This document shows, in pieces, positions 37,963 to 46,016 of a stretch of 50,088 nucleotides of DNA. The position numbers and the translations under genes were made by a program. The notes beneath the pieces are model-generated. The model did not search any database. It was not told where the DNA came from and saw only the letters and a program-made list of their open reading frames with translations. The DNA lies in NCBI GenBank assembly GCA_045632525.1, contig JAZQWV010000059.1, positions 1 to 50,088 of the forward strand, given 5' to 3'. Origin of the DNA: Fimenecus sp045632525 (lineage in GTDB: Bacteria; Bacillota; Clostridia; Oscillospirales; Acutalibacteraceae). Numbering within the stretch: the first letter of the stretch is position 1; each line of letters starts with the position of its first letter.

Positions 37963-39723
37963 ATGGACCCAATTAATGTTGATTTTGGTGGCAACAAAGA
38001 AAGAGTAAAAAGCGTTGAACCAAAGGGTAGCACACTCAAAAGAGTAATCATCAGTCTCTTGATTACTTTGGTTTTAGGCGTAGGTGCTTATTATTTAATG
38101 CTTCCTGCTCTCAATGTTAAAGCATTTGAACTCTATCTTTATTTAGCAGTTGTGATTTTTATCTATATCGGTGTATTTGGTATAGTATCAAAAGCGTATT
38201 TCCGTCCTGAATATATGGAATATGCAAAAAATAAGGTTAAAATTCCGATTGCTTTGATTTTAGTGATTGCAGTAATTGTTGGTATCGGTTATCTCACAGG
38301 TATTGAGTTCTTCCGTGCAAAAGATTATGCAGAACTTATTGAAGTTAAAGAGGGTAACTTTGCAGAAGAAATTGCTGAAATTGATTTCTCATCAGTACCT
38401 CGTCTTGATAAAGACTCATCAAATATGATTGCGACTCGTGCACTTGGTGAACTTTCAGACTATGTTTCACAGTTTGTTGTAAATTCATATTATTCAACAC
38501 AGATTAACTACAAAGGAACACCTGTTCGTGTTCAGTCACTTGACTATGGCGATGTTTTCAAATGGCTCAAAAATACAAAAGACGGTATTCCTGCATATAT
38601 TATCGTTGATATGACAACACAAAAAGCAGAAACAGTAAGACTTGAAGAGGGTATGAAATATTCTCCTGCAGAGCATTTTAATGAATACCTTATCCGTCAT
38701 GTTCGTTTCAAATACCCATCACTTATTTTAAGTGAACCATCATTTGAAATTGACGAAACTGGCAGACCTTTCTGGATTGTTCCTGTTCTCGATAAAACAA
38801 TCGGTCTCTTTGGTGGTACAGATGTAATCGGTGCAGTTATTGTTGACTCAATCAATGGTGATACAACCCTTATTTCAACAAGCCTTGACGGAACAACAAA
38901 ACTTCCAACAGATAAGTTTGTAACAGATAAAGAATACCAATGGATTGACAGAATTTATTCTGCAACCATCGTAAATCAGCAGTATAATTTCTACGGTAAA
39001 TATAACAATGGTTTCTGGAACTCAATTATCGGTCAAGAAAATGTTAAAATCACAAGTCAGGGTTATAACTACTTGGCACTTAACGATGACGTTTATATGT
39101 ACACAGGTGTAACATCAATAAGCTCTGACCAATCAATTATCGGTTTTGTTCTTATTAACCAGAGAACAAAAGAAGCAAATTATTATCAGGTTTCAGGTGC
39201 TCTTGAAAACACAGCACAGACATCTGCACAGGGTAAGGTTCAGCAATATGGTTACCGTGCAACATTCCCAATTCTTCTTAATGTGAGCGGTGAGCCAACA
39301 TACTTTATGGCTCTTAAAGACTCAAGTGAACTTGTTAAGATGTATGCAATGGTAAATGTTAAGCAGTCAACAGTTGTTGGTGTTGGAACAAGCCTTGCAG
39401 AATGTACAGAAAACTATGCTGCAGAACTTAAAAAGAATGGCGTTAATGTAGAAGTTGATGTTGACTCAATGGGTGAAGACACAACACCTGATACACCAAA
39501 GACAGAAACAGTTGACATTACAGGAACAGTTGCAGAAATCAGAAGCGTCATCACAGGTGGCGAAACTTATTTCTATATCAAACTTGCAGATAATAGCGCA
39601 TATTATAAAGTTGCTGTAAAAGATGCTGAAAGAATTGTAATTCTCAATGTAGGTGACACAATCACATTCACAATAGATAAAGAAGCAACAGGTGATATTA
39701 TCACTGTAAACTCGGTTAAATAA
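37963..39723 (+). CDS. Large membrane-anchored protein of unknown function
   Basis: The 586-residue product starts with a short polar stretch (MDPINVDFGGNKERVKSVEP) and three hydrophobic helices (~residues 26-46, 57-78 and 98-120). A ~460-residue, beta-rich, probably extracellular region follows, with PepSY-like stretches (GIPAYIIVDMTTQKAETVRLEEG, IGAVIVDSINGDTTLI). A Thr/Pro linker (EDTTPDTPKTET) leads to a C-terminal OB-fold-like domain (VDITGTVAEIRSVITGGETYFYIKL). No named family is recognised, though similar proteins probably occur in related clostridia. The ATG at 37963 follows AGAGG; upstream in-frame codons give an unlikely N-terminus. The gene stands between two matching direct repeats. 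Confidence 0.78.
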   Translation: MDPINVDFGGNKERVKSVEPKGSTLKRVIISLLITLVLGVGAYYLMLPALNVKAFELYLYLAVVIFIYIGVFGIVSKAYFRPEYMEYAKNKVKIPIALILVIAVIVGIGYLTGIEFFRAKDYAELIEVKEGNFAEEIAEIDFSSVPRLDKDSSNMIATRALGELSDYVSQFVVNSYYSTQINYKGTPVRVQSLDYGDVFKWLKNTKDGIPAYIIVDMTTQKAETVRLEEGMKYSPAEHFNEYLIRHVRFKYPSLILSEPSFEIDETGRPFWIVPVLDKTIGLFGGTDVIGAVIVDSINGDTTLISTSLDGTTKLPTDKFVTDKEYQWIDRIYSATIVNQQYNFYGKYNNGFWNSIIGQENVKITSQGYNYLALNDDVYMYTGVTSISSDQSIIGFVLINQRTKEANYYQVSGALENTAQTSAQGKVQQYGYRATFPILLNVSGEPTYFMALKDSSELVKMYAMVNVKQSTVVGVGTSLAECTENYAAELKKNGVNVEVDVDSMGEDTTPDTPKTETVDITGTVAEIRSVITGGETYFYIKLADNSAYYKVAVKDAERIVILNVGDTITFTIDKEATGDIITVNSVK

Positions 39724-39740
39724 TATAAGATAATTATTCG

Positions 39741-39782
39741 GCTCCCTCTGATGAGGGAGCTGTCTTTTTCGCAGAAAAAGAC
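39741..39782 (+). terminator. Terminator plus second hairpin (possible dispersed element)
   Basis: GCTCCCTC (39741-39748) pairs with GAGGGAGC (39753-39760), followed by TGTCTTTTT. A second hairpin GTCTTTTTC/GAAAAAGAC (39762-39782) ends with ACTGAGGGAG. This two-hairpin arrangement looks like a repeat used as terminator. Confidence 0.75.
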
Positions 39783-39804
39783 TGAGGGAGAGAAATATAT
39801 AAAA

Positions 39805-39855
39805 CAGCGTCGCAGACCATTTACTTTGCACTTTGCGCTTTACATTTTGCATTTA
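39805..39855. repeat. 14-base direct repeat plus heptamer array, right of the large membrane-protein gene
   Basis: CAGCGTCGCAGACC (39805-39818) is identical to 37845-37858 and is likewise followed by 7-base units (CTTTGCA, CTTTGCG, CTTTACA, TTTTGCA; 39822-39855). Confidence 0.7.
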
Positions 39856-39886
39856 AAGCTTAATTTTATACATTATATTATGTATA

Positions 39887-39976
39887 TATGCATAAAAATT
39901 CGCGTTTATGTAAACAAAATGCATAAAACAAGGGATAATATTCATAAAATATGCAAAATATTGTATAAAAATACAA
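39887..39976 (+). promoter_or_regulatory. ARG-box cluster upstream of argG
   Basis: Two sites fit the ArgR/AhrC pattern TGNAT-WWWW-ATNCA: TGCATAAAAATTCG (in 39887-39904) and the perfect palindrome-like TTGTATAAAAATACAA (39961-39976). Weaker partial sites are ATGCATAAAAC (39919-39929) and TTCATAAAATATGCAA (39941-39956). Helically spaced ARG boxes are normal at arginine-repressed operons; no argR gene is in the window. Confidence 0.7.
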
Positions 39977-40004
39977 AAAACTTTAAAAAATATGCGAAAA
40001 ACTC

Positions 40005-40032
40005 TTGATTTATTAAATAATGGGTGTATAAT
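40005..40032 (+). promoter_or_regulatory. Promoter of the arg operon
   Basis: TTGATT (40005-40010), a 16-base spacer, and TATAAT (40027-40032). An inverted repeat ATGGGT/ACCCAT (40020-40041) is centred on the -10. Confidence 0.7.
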
Positions 40033-40088
40033 ATAACCCATACTACAAATTGCACAATGCAAAGGCAATTTTTTCGGAGGAATATACA

Positions 40089-41321
40089 ATGCAAAAGAAA
40101 GACATTAAAAAGGTAGTTTTAGCTTATTCAGGTGGTCTTGATACATCAATCATCATCCCTTGGCTTAAAGAAAATTATAACAACTGTGAAGTTATTGCAG
40201 TATCAGGTGACGTTGGTCAGGGTACTGAACTTGACGGTCTTGAAGAGAAAGCAATCGCAACAGGTGCTTCAAAGCTCTATGTCCTTGATTTGAAAGAAGA
40301 ATATGTTGAAGAATACATCTGGCCTTGCCTTAAAGCAGGAGCTGAATATGAACAATATCTTCTTGGCACATCTCACGCTCGTCCTTGCATCGCAAAGGGA
40401 CTTGCTGAAATCGCAATCAAAGAAGGCGCTGACGCAATTTGCCATGGTTGCACAGGTAAGGGTAACGACCAGGTTCGTTTTGAATTAACACTTAAAGCAT
40501 TTGCACCAGAAATGGCAATTATCGCTCCATGGCGTGAATGGGATATTAAATCTCGTGAAGAAGAAATTGCTTATGCTGAGGCTCACAATATTCCTCTTAA
40601 AATTAATCGTGAAACAAACTATTCAAAAGATAAGAATGTTTGGCACTTATCTCACGAAGGCCTTGACCTTGAAGACCCAGCAAACGAGCCATTATATAAT
40701 AAAGAAGGCTTCCTTGAAATGGGCGTTTCACCAGAACAAGCACCAGATGTACCAACTTATGTTACAATCCATTTTGAAAAGGGTGTTCCAACAGCTATTG
40801 ATGGCGTAGAAATGAAAGGCCTTGCAATCGTTGAAAAGCTCAACGAAATCGGTGGTGCAAATGGTATCGGTCTTCTTGATATCGTTGAAAACCGTCTTGT
40901 TGGTATGAAGAGCCGTGGCGTTTATGAAACTCCAGGTGGTGCAATTCTTTACAAAGCACACGAATTACTCGAAATGATTTGTCTTGACCGTGACACATCA
41001 CACTATAAGAAGCTTGTGGCACAGAAATTCGGCGAAGTTGTTTATAACGGACTTTGGTTCACACCACTTCGTGAAGCTCTTTCAGCTTTCGTTGACGAAA
41101 CACAGAAAACAGTTACAGGTGATGTTAAACTCAAGCTCTACAAGGGCAACATCATCAACGCTGGTATCACATCACCATATTCACTCTATGATGAAAATGT
41201 TGCATCATTCGGTGACGATGGCGGTGCTTATGACCAGAAAGACTCAGCAGGATTTATCAACCTTTTTGGTCTTTCAATCAAGGTTAAAGCACTTCTTGAC
41301 AAACAGCGTGGAGAAAACTAA
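40089..41321 (+). CDS. argG: Argininosuccinate synthase
   Basis: The 410-residue enzyme joins citrulline and aspartate with ATP. The P-loop-like pyrophosphatase motif VVLAYSGGLDTSIIIPWLKE is near residue 12. GTSHARPCIAKGLAEIA, CHGCTGKGNDQVRFE and EDPANEPLYNKEGFLEM are further signatures. The ATG at 40089 follows CGGAGG; a longer in-frame extension reads non-conserved leader sequence. It is the first gene of the operon, behind ARG boxes. A gap of 212 bases with a dispersed repeat and a possible second promoter separates it from argH. Confidence 0.97.
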   Translation: MQKKDIKKVVLAYSGGLDTSIIIPWLKENYNNCEVIAVSGDVGQGTELDGLEEKAIATGASKLYVLDLKEEYVEEYIWPCLKAGAEYEQYLLGTSHARPCIAKGLAEIAIKEGADAICHGCTGKGNDQVRFELTLKAFAPEMAIIAPWREWDIKSREEEIAYAEAHNIPLKINRETNYSKDKNVWHLSHEGLDLEDPANEPLYNKEGFLEMGVSPEQAPDVPTYVTIHFEKGVPTAIDGVEMKGLAIVEKLNEIGGANGIGLLDIVENRLVGMKSRGVYETPGGAILYKAHELLEMICLDRDTSHYKKLVAQKFGEVVYNGLWFTPLREALSAFVDETQKTVTGDVKLKLYKGNIINAGITSPYSLYDENVASFGDDGGAYDQKDSAGFINLFGLSIKVKALLDKQRGEN

Positions 41322-41324
41322 TTT

Positions 41325-41410
41325 TGTCTTGTTTTCTGTTATGCTTCGTCGCTCTCAACTCGTGGTATACCTTATACAACTTCGTTTCGGCAACTTTGCC
41401 TAACGAAAAA
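41325..41410. repeat. Dispersed intergenic repeat (second family), copy 2
   Basis: This aligns with 24400-24485 (shared CTTCG, CTCG, GGTATACC, ATACA, CTTCG and CGAAAAA in the same order). It lies directly after the argG stop. Confidence 0.65.
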
Positions 41411-41469
41411 CATTTACAAAATTAGAGATATATCAATGCAATTTGATATTGCAAAGAATTACAATACAA

Positions 41470-41510
41470 ACGACAAAGGGAATATTCTCTTTGTCGTATT
41501 GTGCTAATAT
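41470..41510 (+). promoter_or_regulatory. Hairpin/dyad and possible internal promoter before argH
   Basis: ACGACAAAG (41470-41478) pairs with CTTTGTCGT (41489-41497), with further pairing GGAA/TTCT inside. It is followed by TGC-TAATAT, an extended -10-like element (41502-41510). No T run follows, so it is more an operator or leader structure than a terminator. A weak ARG-like TTGCAAAGAATTACAA lies at 41449-41464. Confidence 0.4.
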
Positions 41511-41533
41511 AGACATAAATTAAGGTGAAGAAT

Positions 41534-42904
41534 ATGCAACTCTGGAAAGGCAGATTTTCAAAAGAAATCGACCCAAAAACCAACGATTTTAACTCATCAA
41601 TCAAGTTTGATAGCCGAATGTATAAAGAAGACATTGACGGCAGTCTTGCTCATGCAGCAATGCTCTGTGCACAGGGCATTATCTCTGCAGAAGACCTTGC
41701 ACAGATTACTGACGGATTAAAAGCTATCAAAGCAGAAATTGAGAGCGGAGAATTAGAAATTGACCCAAATGCAGAAGATATTCATACATTTGTTGAGGGT
41801 GAATTAACTGCTCGTATCGGCTTAGCAGGTAAAAGATTACATACAGCAAGAAGCCGTAACGACCAGGTTGCAGTTGACATCAGACTCTATCTTCGTCACG
41901 AATGTGATGCACTCTATAATCAACTTACTGAACTTGTAGATGTTCTTTGCAAAAAAGCAGAGCAATATGCAAGTGCAGTTATGCCGGGTTATACACATCT
42001 TCAAAGAGCACAACCAATTACATTTGGTCATCACTTAATGGCTTATGCTGAAATGCTTCTTCGTGATAAAGAGCGTCTTTTACAAGCAACAGAAAGAATG
42101 AATTATTCACCACTTGGTGCTTGTGCATTGGCTGGTACTACATATAACACAGACCGTGAAATGACAGCAAAAGCTCTTGGTTTCAATGGTGCTATGCAAA
42201 ACTCTCTCGACTGTGTATCTGACCGTGATTTCTGTATGGAACTCGCATCAGTAATTTCAATTATTATGGTGCACCTTTCACGCTTTTCAGAAGAAATCGT
42301 TCTCTGGTGCTCATGGGAATTCAAATTCATTGAACTTGATGACGCATTCTCAACAGGCTCATCAATTATGCCACAAAAGAAAAATCCTGATATTACAGAA
42401 TTAATCCGTGGTAAGTCGGGCAGAGTATTCGGTGACCTTACAACACTTCTCACAATGATGAAAGGTCTTCCACTTGCTTATAACAAGGATATGCAAGAAG
42501 ACAAAGAAGCAATTTTTGATGCATTTGATACAGTTAAAATGTGCCTTACAGCGTTTATTCCAATGCTCGATACAATGACAGCACTTCCTGAAAATATGAG
42601 AAAAGCAGCAGCAGGTGGCTTTATCAATGCAACTGACTGTGCCGACTATCTTGTAGGTAAAGGACTTCCTTTCCGTGATGCTTATAAAGCAACAGGTGAG
42701 CTCGTTGCCCTTTGCATCAACAAAGGTCTTACACTCGAAACATTACCTCTCGAAGAATACAAAGCAGTTTGCGACATCTTCGACGAAGGTGTGTTCGATG
42801 CAATCAATCTTGATAAATGTGTAAACGACCGTACATCTCTCGGCGGACCTGCTCCACAGAATGTACTCAGTCAGGTAGAACATGTAAAAGAACTTAATAA
42901 ATAA
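41534..42904 (+). CDS. argH: Argininosuccinate lyase
   Basis: The 456-residue fumarase-superfamily enzyme splits argininosuccinate into arginine and fumarate. The signature loop FSTGSSIMPQKKNPDITELIRGKSG (near residue 275) holds the catalytic Ser. AGKRLHTARSRNDQVAVD and MPGYTHLQRAQPITFGHH are also diagnostic. The ATG at 41534 lies after AAGGTGA; an in-frame GTG nine bases earlier is inside the ribosome site. argC follows 11 bases later. Confidence 0.97.
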   Translation: MQLWKGRFSKEIDPKTNDFNSSIKFDSRMYKEDIDGSLAHAAMLCAQGIISAEDLAQITDGLKAIKAEIESGELEIDPNAEDIHTFVEGELTARIGLAGKRLHTARSRNDQVAVDIRLYLRHECDALYNQLTELVDVLCKKAEQYASAVMPGYTHLQRAQPITFGHHLMAYAEMLLRDKERLLQATERMNYSPLGACALAGTTYNTDREMTAKALGFNGAMQNSLDCVSDRDFCMELASVISIIMVHLSRFSEEIVLWCSWEFKFIELDDAFSTGSSIMPQKKNPDITELIRGKSGRVFGDLTTLLTMMKGLPLAYNKDMQEDKEAIFDAFDTVKMCLTAFIPMLDTMTALPENMRKAAAGGFINATDCADYLVGKGLPFRDAYKATGELVALCINKGLTLETLPLEEYKAVCDIFDEGVFDAINLDKCVNDRTSLGGPAPQNVLSQVEHVKELNK

Positions 42905-42915
42905 GGATAATATAT

Positions 42916-43848
42916 ATGACAAAAATATTCATCGACGGTAGTCAGGGTACAACAGGACTTAAGATTTTTGACCGTCTTGCAAAAAGAGAAGATATAGAAC
43001 TTATAACTCTTCCTGAAGATTTAAGAAAAGATACTGATGCTCGTAAAAAGGCGCTCAACTCTGCTGATATTGCATTTCTTTGTTTACCCGATGCAGCAGC
43101 TATTGAGGCAGTAAGTCTTATTGAAAACGATAACACAGTTGTAATCGACACATCAACTGCTCACAGAACAAATGATGGTTGGGCTTATGGTTTCCCAGAA
43201 CTTAGCGAAGAATTCGAAAATAAACTTAAAAATTCAAAGAGAATCGCAGTGCCGGGTTGCTATGCAAGTGGATTTATCGCACTTGTAAAACCTTTGGTTG
43301 ATGCGGGAATCGTGGATAAGGACATTTGTGTTGCTTGTCACGCAATGTCAGGCTATAGCGGTGCAGGTAAAAACGGAATTGCTCAATACGAAGACGCAAA
43401 TCGAGATGTGCTTTTAGATGCTCCAAGAGAATATGCTCTTACTCAACAGCATAAGCACTTAAAAGAAATGAAAGCGATTTCAGGACTTCAGAACGAGCCG
43501 ATTTTCTCACCATATATCTGTGACTATTTCAGCGGTATGGTTATGACAGTGCCACTCTTTAAAAAGGATTTAAAAGATGGCAAAACAGCAGAAGATATTA
43601 AGGCTCTTTATAAAGAAAAATACAATTCAGATATTGTGAAATACAAGGAAAGCATTGACGAAAACGGATTTATCGCAGGTAACAAAATGAGCGAAAACGA
43701 TGGTATGGAAATCACCGTCTGCGGTAACGAAGACAGAATTTTGCTCATTGCAAGATATGATAATCTCGGCAAAGGTGCTTCTGGTGCAGCCGTTCAATGC
43801 TTGAATGTGAAAATGGGATTAGACCCAAAATTTCAATTAAATATATAA
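42916..43848 (+). CDS. argC: N-acetyl-gamma-glutamyl-phosphate reductase, short (type 2) form
   Basis: The 310-residue NADPH-dependent enzyme makes N-acetylglutamate semialdehyde. The start KIFIDGSQGTTGLKIFDRLAKR is the dinucleotide-binding loop, DTSTAHRTNDGWAYGFPEL is a family motif, and the nucleophile Cys lies in RIAVPGCYASGFIALVKPL. Its length and motifs belong to the shorter AGPR type 2, unlike the usual ~345-residue ArgC. It lies between argH and argJ with tight spacing. Confidence 0.94.
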   Translation: MTKIFIDGSQGTTGLKIFDRLAKREDIELITLPEDLRKDTDARKKALNSADIAFLCLPDAAAIEAVSLIENDNTVVIDTSTAHRTNDGWAYGFPELSEEFENKLKNSKRIAVPGCYASGFIALVKPLVDAGIVDKDICVACHAMSGYSGAGKNGIAQYEDANRDVLLDAPREYALTQQHKHLKEMKAISGLQNEPIFSPYICDYFSGMVMTVPLFKKDLKDGKTAEDIKALYKEKYNSDIVKYKESIDENGFIAGNKMSENDGMEITVCGNEDRILLIARYDNLGKGASGAAVQCLNVKMGLDPKFQLNI

Positions 43849-43863
43849 GATTTGGTGAAAATT

Positions 43864-45078
43864 ATGCAATTTATCAATGGTGGTGTTACTGCACCAAAAG
43901 GATTCAAAGCGAGTGGTATTCACTGTGGAATTCGTAAAAATAAAACAAAAAAAGATTTAGCACTTATTCTCTGTGAAACTGAATGTGATGCAGCAGCAGT
44001 TTACACACAGAATTTAGTTTATGGTGCACCTATTACTGTTACAAGAAATAATATTGCAGACGGCAAGGCTTATGGCGTAATCTGCAATAGCGGTATCGCA
44101 AACACTTGTAATGCAGATGGCATCGAAAAAGCCGAAGCAATGTGTGAAATCGTTGCAAATGCAACAGGACTCAAATCAACTGATTTCGTTGTTGCGTCAA
44201 CTGGTGTTATAGGTCAGCCAATCAACATTGAGCCAATTCAGAATGGTATGGCACAGCTCGTTGCAGAGCTTAGTGAAGATGGCTCTGACAACGCTGCTCA
44301 GGCCATTATGACAACTGATACAGTTAAAAAAGAGTTTGCAGTTGCTTTTACACTTGGTGATAAAGAATGTAAAATCGGTGCTATCTCCAAGGGTAGCGGC
44401 ATGATTCATCCAAATATGGCAACAATGCTTGGATTTATCACAACTGATGCTAATATCTCAAGTGAAATGCTCAAAAAGGCTCTTTTAGAAGTTGTTAAGG
44501 ATAGTTTCAATATGCTCTCAGTTGATGGTGACACATCAACAAATGATACTGTTGCTGTGCTTGCATCAGGTCTTTGTGACAACGAGAGAATTGAAACAGA
44601 AAATGATGATTACTTTGTATTTGTGGGGGCACTCAATGCTATCTGCGAAAAGTTAGTTAAGCTTATGGCAAAAGACGGTGAGGGCGCAACAAAGCTTGTT
44701 GAATGTCAGGTAAGCGGCGCAAAAACTAAAGAAATCGCAAAGGGTTGTGCAAAGAGTGTTATTTGCTCTTCACTTGTTAAGGCTGCAATGTTTGGTGCAG
44801 ATGCAAACTGGGGCAGAATTCTCTGTGCACTTGGTTATGCAGGTGTAGATATTGATGTAAACAAAGTTGATGTTTCATTCAAGTCAAAGGGTGGAGAAAT
44901 CGCAGTTTGCAAAGACGGTGCGGGTATTGAATTCTCTGAAGAAATTGCAAAACAAGTTCTTATCGAAGACGAAGTTTATATCATTGTTGAACTTAATGAT
45001 GGCGACTACAATGCAACTGCATATGGTTGCGATTTGACTTACGAATATGTAAAAATTAATGGTGATTACAGAACCTAA
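43864..45078 (+). CDS. argJ: Ornithine acetyltransferase / glutamate N-acetyltransferase ArgJ
   Basis: The 404-residue enzyme transfers the acetyl group from N-acetylornithine to glutamate, closing the acetyl cycle. The self-cleavage site is in KGSGMIHPNMATMLGFITTD, with Thr of MATM as nucleophile and new N-terminus. SVDGDTSTNDTVAVLASG is also typical. An in-frame TTG at 43852 is an unlikely start; the ATG at 43864 follows TTTGGTGA. Whether it is bifunctional cannot be read from the sequence; no argA or argE is present in the operon. Confidence 0.95.
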   Translation: MQFINGGVTAPKGFKASGIHCGIRKNKTKKDLALILCETECDAAAVYTQNLVYGAPITVTRNNIADGKAYGVICNSGIANTCNADGIEKAEAMCEIVANATGLKSTDFVVASTGVIGQPINIEPIQNGMAQLVAELSEDGSDNAAQAIMTTDTVKKEFAVAFTLGDKECKIGAISKGSGMIHPNMATMLGFITTDANISSEMLKKALLEVVKDSFNMLSVDGDTSTNDTVAVLASGLCDNERIETENDDYFVFVGALNAICEKLVKLMAKDGEGATKLVECQVSGAKTKEIAKGCAKSVICSSLVKAAMFGADANWGRILCALGYAGVDIDVNKVDVSFKSKGGEIAVCKDGAGIEFSEEIAKQVLIEDEVYIIVELNDGDYNATAYGCDLTYEYVKINGDYRT

Positions 45079-45092
45079 TTTCCAATAGCACA

Positions 45093-45127
45093 TACATTTT
45101 GCATTTTGCGCTTTGCATTTTGCATTT
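45093..45127. repeat. Heptamer-period array inside the arg operon (argJ-argB gap)
   Basis: ACATTTT, GCATTTT, GCGCTTT, GCATTTT and GCATTTA units fill the gap and end just before the argB ribosome site. Confidence 0.7.
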
Positions 45128-45141
45128 ATCCGGAGGATAAT

Positions 45142-46002
45142 ATGGATATTTCAAAACTTACACACGCTGACCGTAGTGAAGTGCTTGTTCAAGCTCTTCC
45201 ATATATTCAGCAATATCACGGAAAAACAGTTGTTATCAAATATGGTGGCAACGCAATGATAAATGAAGATTTGCAAGAAGCAGTTATGACAGATATTGTT
45301 CTTCTTCGTTCAGTTGGCATCAATGTTGTTCTTGTTCACGGTGGTGGACCTGAAATCAACGAAATGCTTAATAAAATCGGCAAAGAATCAAAATTTGTTG
45401 ACGGACTTCGTTATACTGACGAAGAAACAGTTGATATTGTTCAGATGGTTCTTGCAGGTAAAGTTAATAAGCGTCTTGTTCATCTTCTTCATCACCACGG
45501 TGGCCACGCAATCGGTATCTGTGGTCTTGATGACGGAATGATTAAGGCAAAGAAGGTCGAAAAGGACATCGGCTTTGTTGGTGATATTATTGATATCGAC
45601 ACAACTTTGGTTGACGGTATTCTTGACCAACACTATATCCCCGTAATCTCAACTGTTGGTGGTGGAGAAAACGGCGAAGTTTTCAATATCAATGCAGATA
45701 CTGCAGCAGCAAAAATAGCAGCAGCATTGGGCGCAGAAAAACTTCTTCTTATGACAGATATCCGTGGTCTTTTAAGAGATAAAGACGACGAAGAAACACT
45801 TATTCATAGTGTTAATGTCAGCGAAGTGCCACAGCTTAAAAGTCAGGGCATTATCAAGGGTGGAATGATTCCAAAGATTGATTGCTGCGTTGAAGCAGTC
45901 CGTCGTGGCGTTAAGCGTACACATATTATTGACGGAAGAATTCCACACTCAATACTTATCGAAATGCTTACCGATAGTGGTATTGGTACAATGTTCTTAT
46001 AA
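45142..46002 (+). CDS. argB: Acetylglutamate kinase
   Basis: The 286-residue amino-acid kinase phosphorylates N-acetylglutamate. VVIKYGGNAMIN (phosphate loop), VLVHGGGPEINEML and NINADTAAAKIAAALGAEKLLLMTDIRGLL are diagnostic, with the C-terminal KGGMIPKIDCCVEAVRRGVKRTHIIDGR region of arginine-sensitive enzymes. This last part and an N-terminal helix (SEVLVQALPYIQQYHGK) suggest feedback inhibition by arginine. The ATG at 45142 follows CCGGAGG; a longer frame would read through the heptamer array and is rejected. Confidence 0.96.
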   Translation: MDISKLTHADRSEVLVQALPYIQQYHGKTVVIKYGGNAMINEDLQEAVMTDIVLLRSVGINVVLVHGGGPEINEMLNKIGKESKFVDGLRYTDEETVDIVQMVLAGKVNKRLVHLLHHHGGHAIGICGLDDGMIKAKKVEKDIGFVGDIIDIDTTLVDGILDQHYIPVISTVGGGENGEVFNINADTAAAKIAAALGAEKLLLMTDIRGLLRDKDDEETLIHSVNVSEVPQLKSQGIIKGGMIPKIDCCVEAVRRGVKRTHIIDGRIPHSILIEMLTDSGIGTMFL

Positions 46003-46016
46003 TTTGGTGATACATA

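Noticed and set aside
45106..45141. N-terminal extension of argB
   Set aside because: The extra codons are read from the heptamer array; the ATG at 45142 has CCGGAGG and gives the family N-terminus.
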